Both the position numbers and the translations under genes were made by a program. Below the pieces are notes generated by a model. The model saw only the letters and a program-made list of their open reading frames with translations. It was not told where the DNA came from and made no database searches. DNA of 64,000 bases from contig NZ_QJTE01000002.1 in NCBI RefSeq assembly GCF_003217255.1, forward strand, positions 1-64,000, in the 5' to 3' direction. This document shows, piece after piece, positions 63,578 to 64,000 of the stretch (position 1 is its first letter; every line of letters begins with the position of its first letter). Source of the DNA: Pseudoroseicyclus aestuarii. Lineage in GTDB: Bacteria > Pseudomonadota > Alphaproteobacteria > Rhodobacterales > Rhodobacteraceae.

Positions 63578-64000
63578 AGCTCTCGCTCTCGTCGTCGTAG
63601 ATCTCGAGGCCGCCGGCACCGATGTCGTGCCAGAGACCGTGCAGCGTCAGACGCTCCTGCTCGACCGCCTCGCGCACGAAGGGAAAGCCGATCAGGTTCT
63701 GCAGGCTGATGCGAATCGCCCCCTTCTCGAGCGCGCGCACCCGCGTCGCCTCGTCGCCCTCGGGCAGATCGGCGACGCCGGGGCGCAGGATCTCCATCCA
63801 GCGGCCGACGAAGCTGGTCTTTTCCTCGAGCTCGGGCGCCTGTCCGGTGACCATGTCGTAGCAGCCGCGCACGCCGCCGCAGCCCGAATGCCCCAGCACG
63901 ATCAGGTGACTGACCTTCAGCGTCCGCACCGCGTATTCCACCGCGGCCGAAGTGCCGTGGTGATCCCCGTCGGGCGTGTAGGGGGGCACGAGATTGGCGA
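63564..64000 (-). CDS. Beta-class carbonic anhydrase (5' end outside the window)
   Basis: This partial gene continues past the right edge, so only the C-terminal part (about 145 residues) is visible. It shows ANLVPPYTPDGDHHGTSAA, AVRTLKVSHLIVLGHSGCGGVRG (zinc His and Cys in GHSGCGG) and the usual C-terminal helices ending IYDDESESFTPL. The zinc-binding Cys and Asp-Arg dyad of the N-terminal part must lie beyond the window. The enzyme interconverts CO2 and bicarbonate. Confidence 0.92.
   Translation of the reverse strand, partial: ANLVPPYTPDGDHHGTSAAVEYAVRTLKVSHLIVLGHSGCGGVRGCYDMVTGQAPELEEKTSFVGRWMEILRPGVADLPEGDEATRVRALEKGAIRISLQNLIGFPFVREAVEQERLTLHGLWHDIGAGGLEIYDDESESFTPL

Overview
The window is a piece of a chromosome from an alphaproteobacterium, most likely a member of the Rhodobacteraceae/Paracoccaceae. 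The evidence is the high G+C content (about two thirds by eye), strong G/C bias at third codon positions, the alphaproteobacterial 41-residue form of ribosomal protein bL36, a CenR-like response regulator, DUF1491 and DUF2125 proteins, the rpoZ-rsh-DUF2062-acpS-lepB-rnc-era-recO and pgsA-moaD-moaE gene orders, and GC-rich intergenic repeats. I see no insertion sequence, prophage, integrase or CRISPR array. Nearly all of it is dense chromosomal coding sequence.

Layout. 0.3-8.8 kb: msrP-msrQ (periplasmic methionine sulfoxide repair), hupE, clpB with a candidate heat-shock promoter, a flavin reductase, an unusual type I murB, a small membrane protein, pyrF and a conserved small protein. 8.8-16 kb: a D-amino acid dehydrogenase gene behind a tandem glycine riboswitch, a NUDIX hydrolase, dinB, a secreted alpha/beta hydrolase, an SLC13-type transporter and an N-formylglutamate amidohydrolase. 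16-24 kb: tRNA-Val(GAC), rpmJ, a secreted triple PPC-like repeat protein, a secreted degenerate caspase-like/peptidoglycan-binding protein, xthA, a cenR-like regulator, ribA, a YkuD-domain protein and rnhA. 24-28.3 kb: a three-subunit molybdenum hydroxylase (PaoABC type) and a c-type cytochrome.

28.3-38 kb is a divergent carbon-uptake locus. On the minus strand a LacI-type regulator is followed by glpD, a lipoprotein gene overlapping glpD, and glpK. On the plus strand lies an ABC sugar-type importer (binding protein, permease, GNAT acetyltransferase, permease, ATPase) whose GNAT gene overlaps both permease genes. The layout suggests uptake of a compound that yields glycerol or glycerol 3-phosphate; the substrate is unknown.

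38-42.5 kb holds a VOC protein, a PatB-type C-S lyase, and a translation-start cluster of three deformylase paralogues (the third without the metal-ligand Cys and catalytic Glu), an unknown protein and fmt. 42.5-55 kb holds a DUF3429 protein, a LysE-type exporter, ispH, a NYN-domain protein, folK, rpoZ, rsh (apparently without a conventional start codon), DUF2062, CsbD, acpS, lepB, rnc, era, DUF1491 and recO. 55-64 kb holds an SDR, a DUF2125 protein, a thiolase, tag, moaE-moaD-pgsA, a flavoprotein-SelD fusion and the 3' part of a beta-carbonic anhydrase gene cut by the window end.

Several genes converge on molybdenum cofactor: MoaD and MoaE make molybdopterin, MsrP and the PaoABC-like enzyme use it. 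The strongest candidates for new biology are the glycine-riboswitch-controlled dadA-like gene, the lacI-glp-ABC-GNAT locus, the pseudo-deformylase, the pseudo-caspase protein, and two families of intergenic repeats lying just upstream of recO and tag and downstream of other genes.
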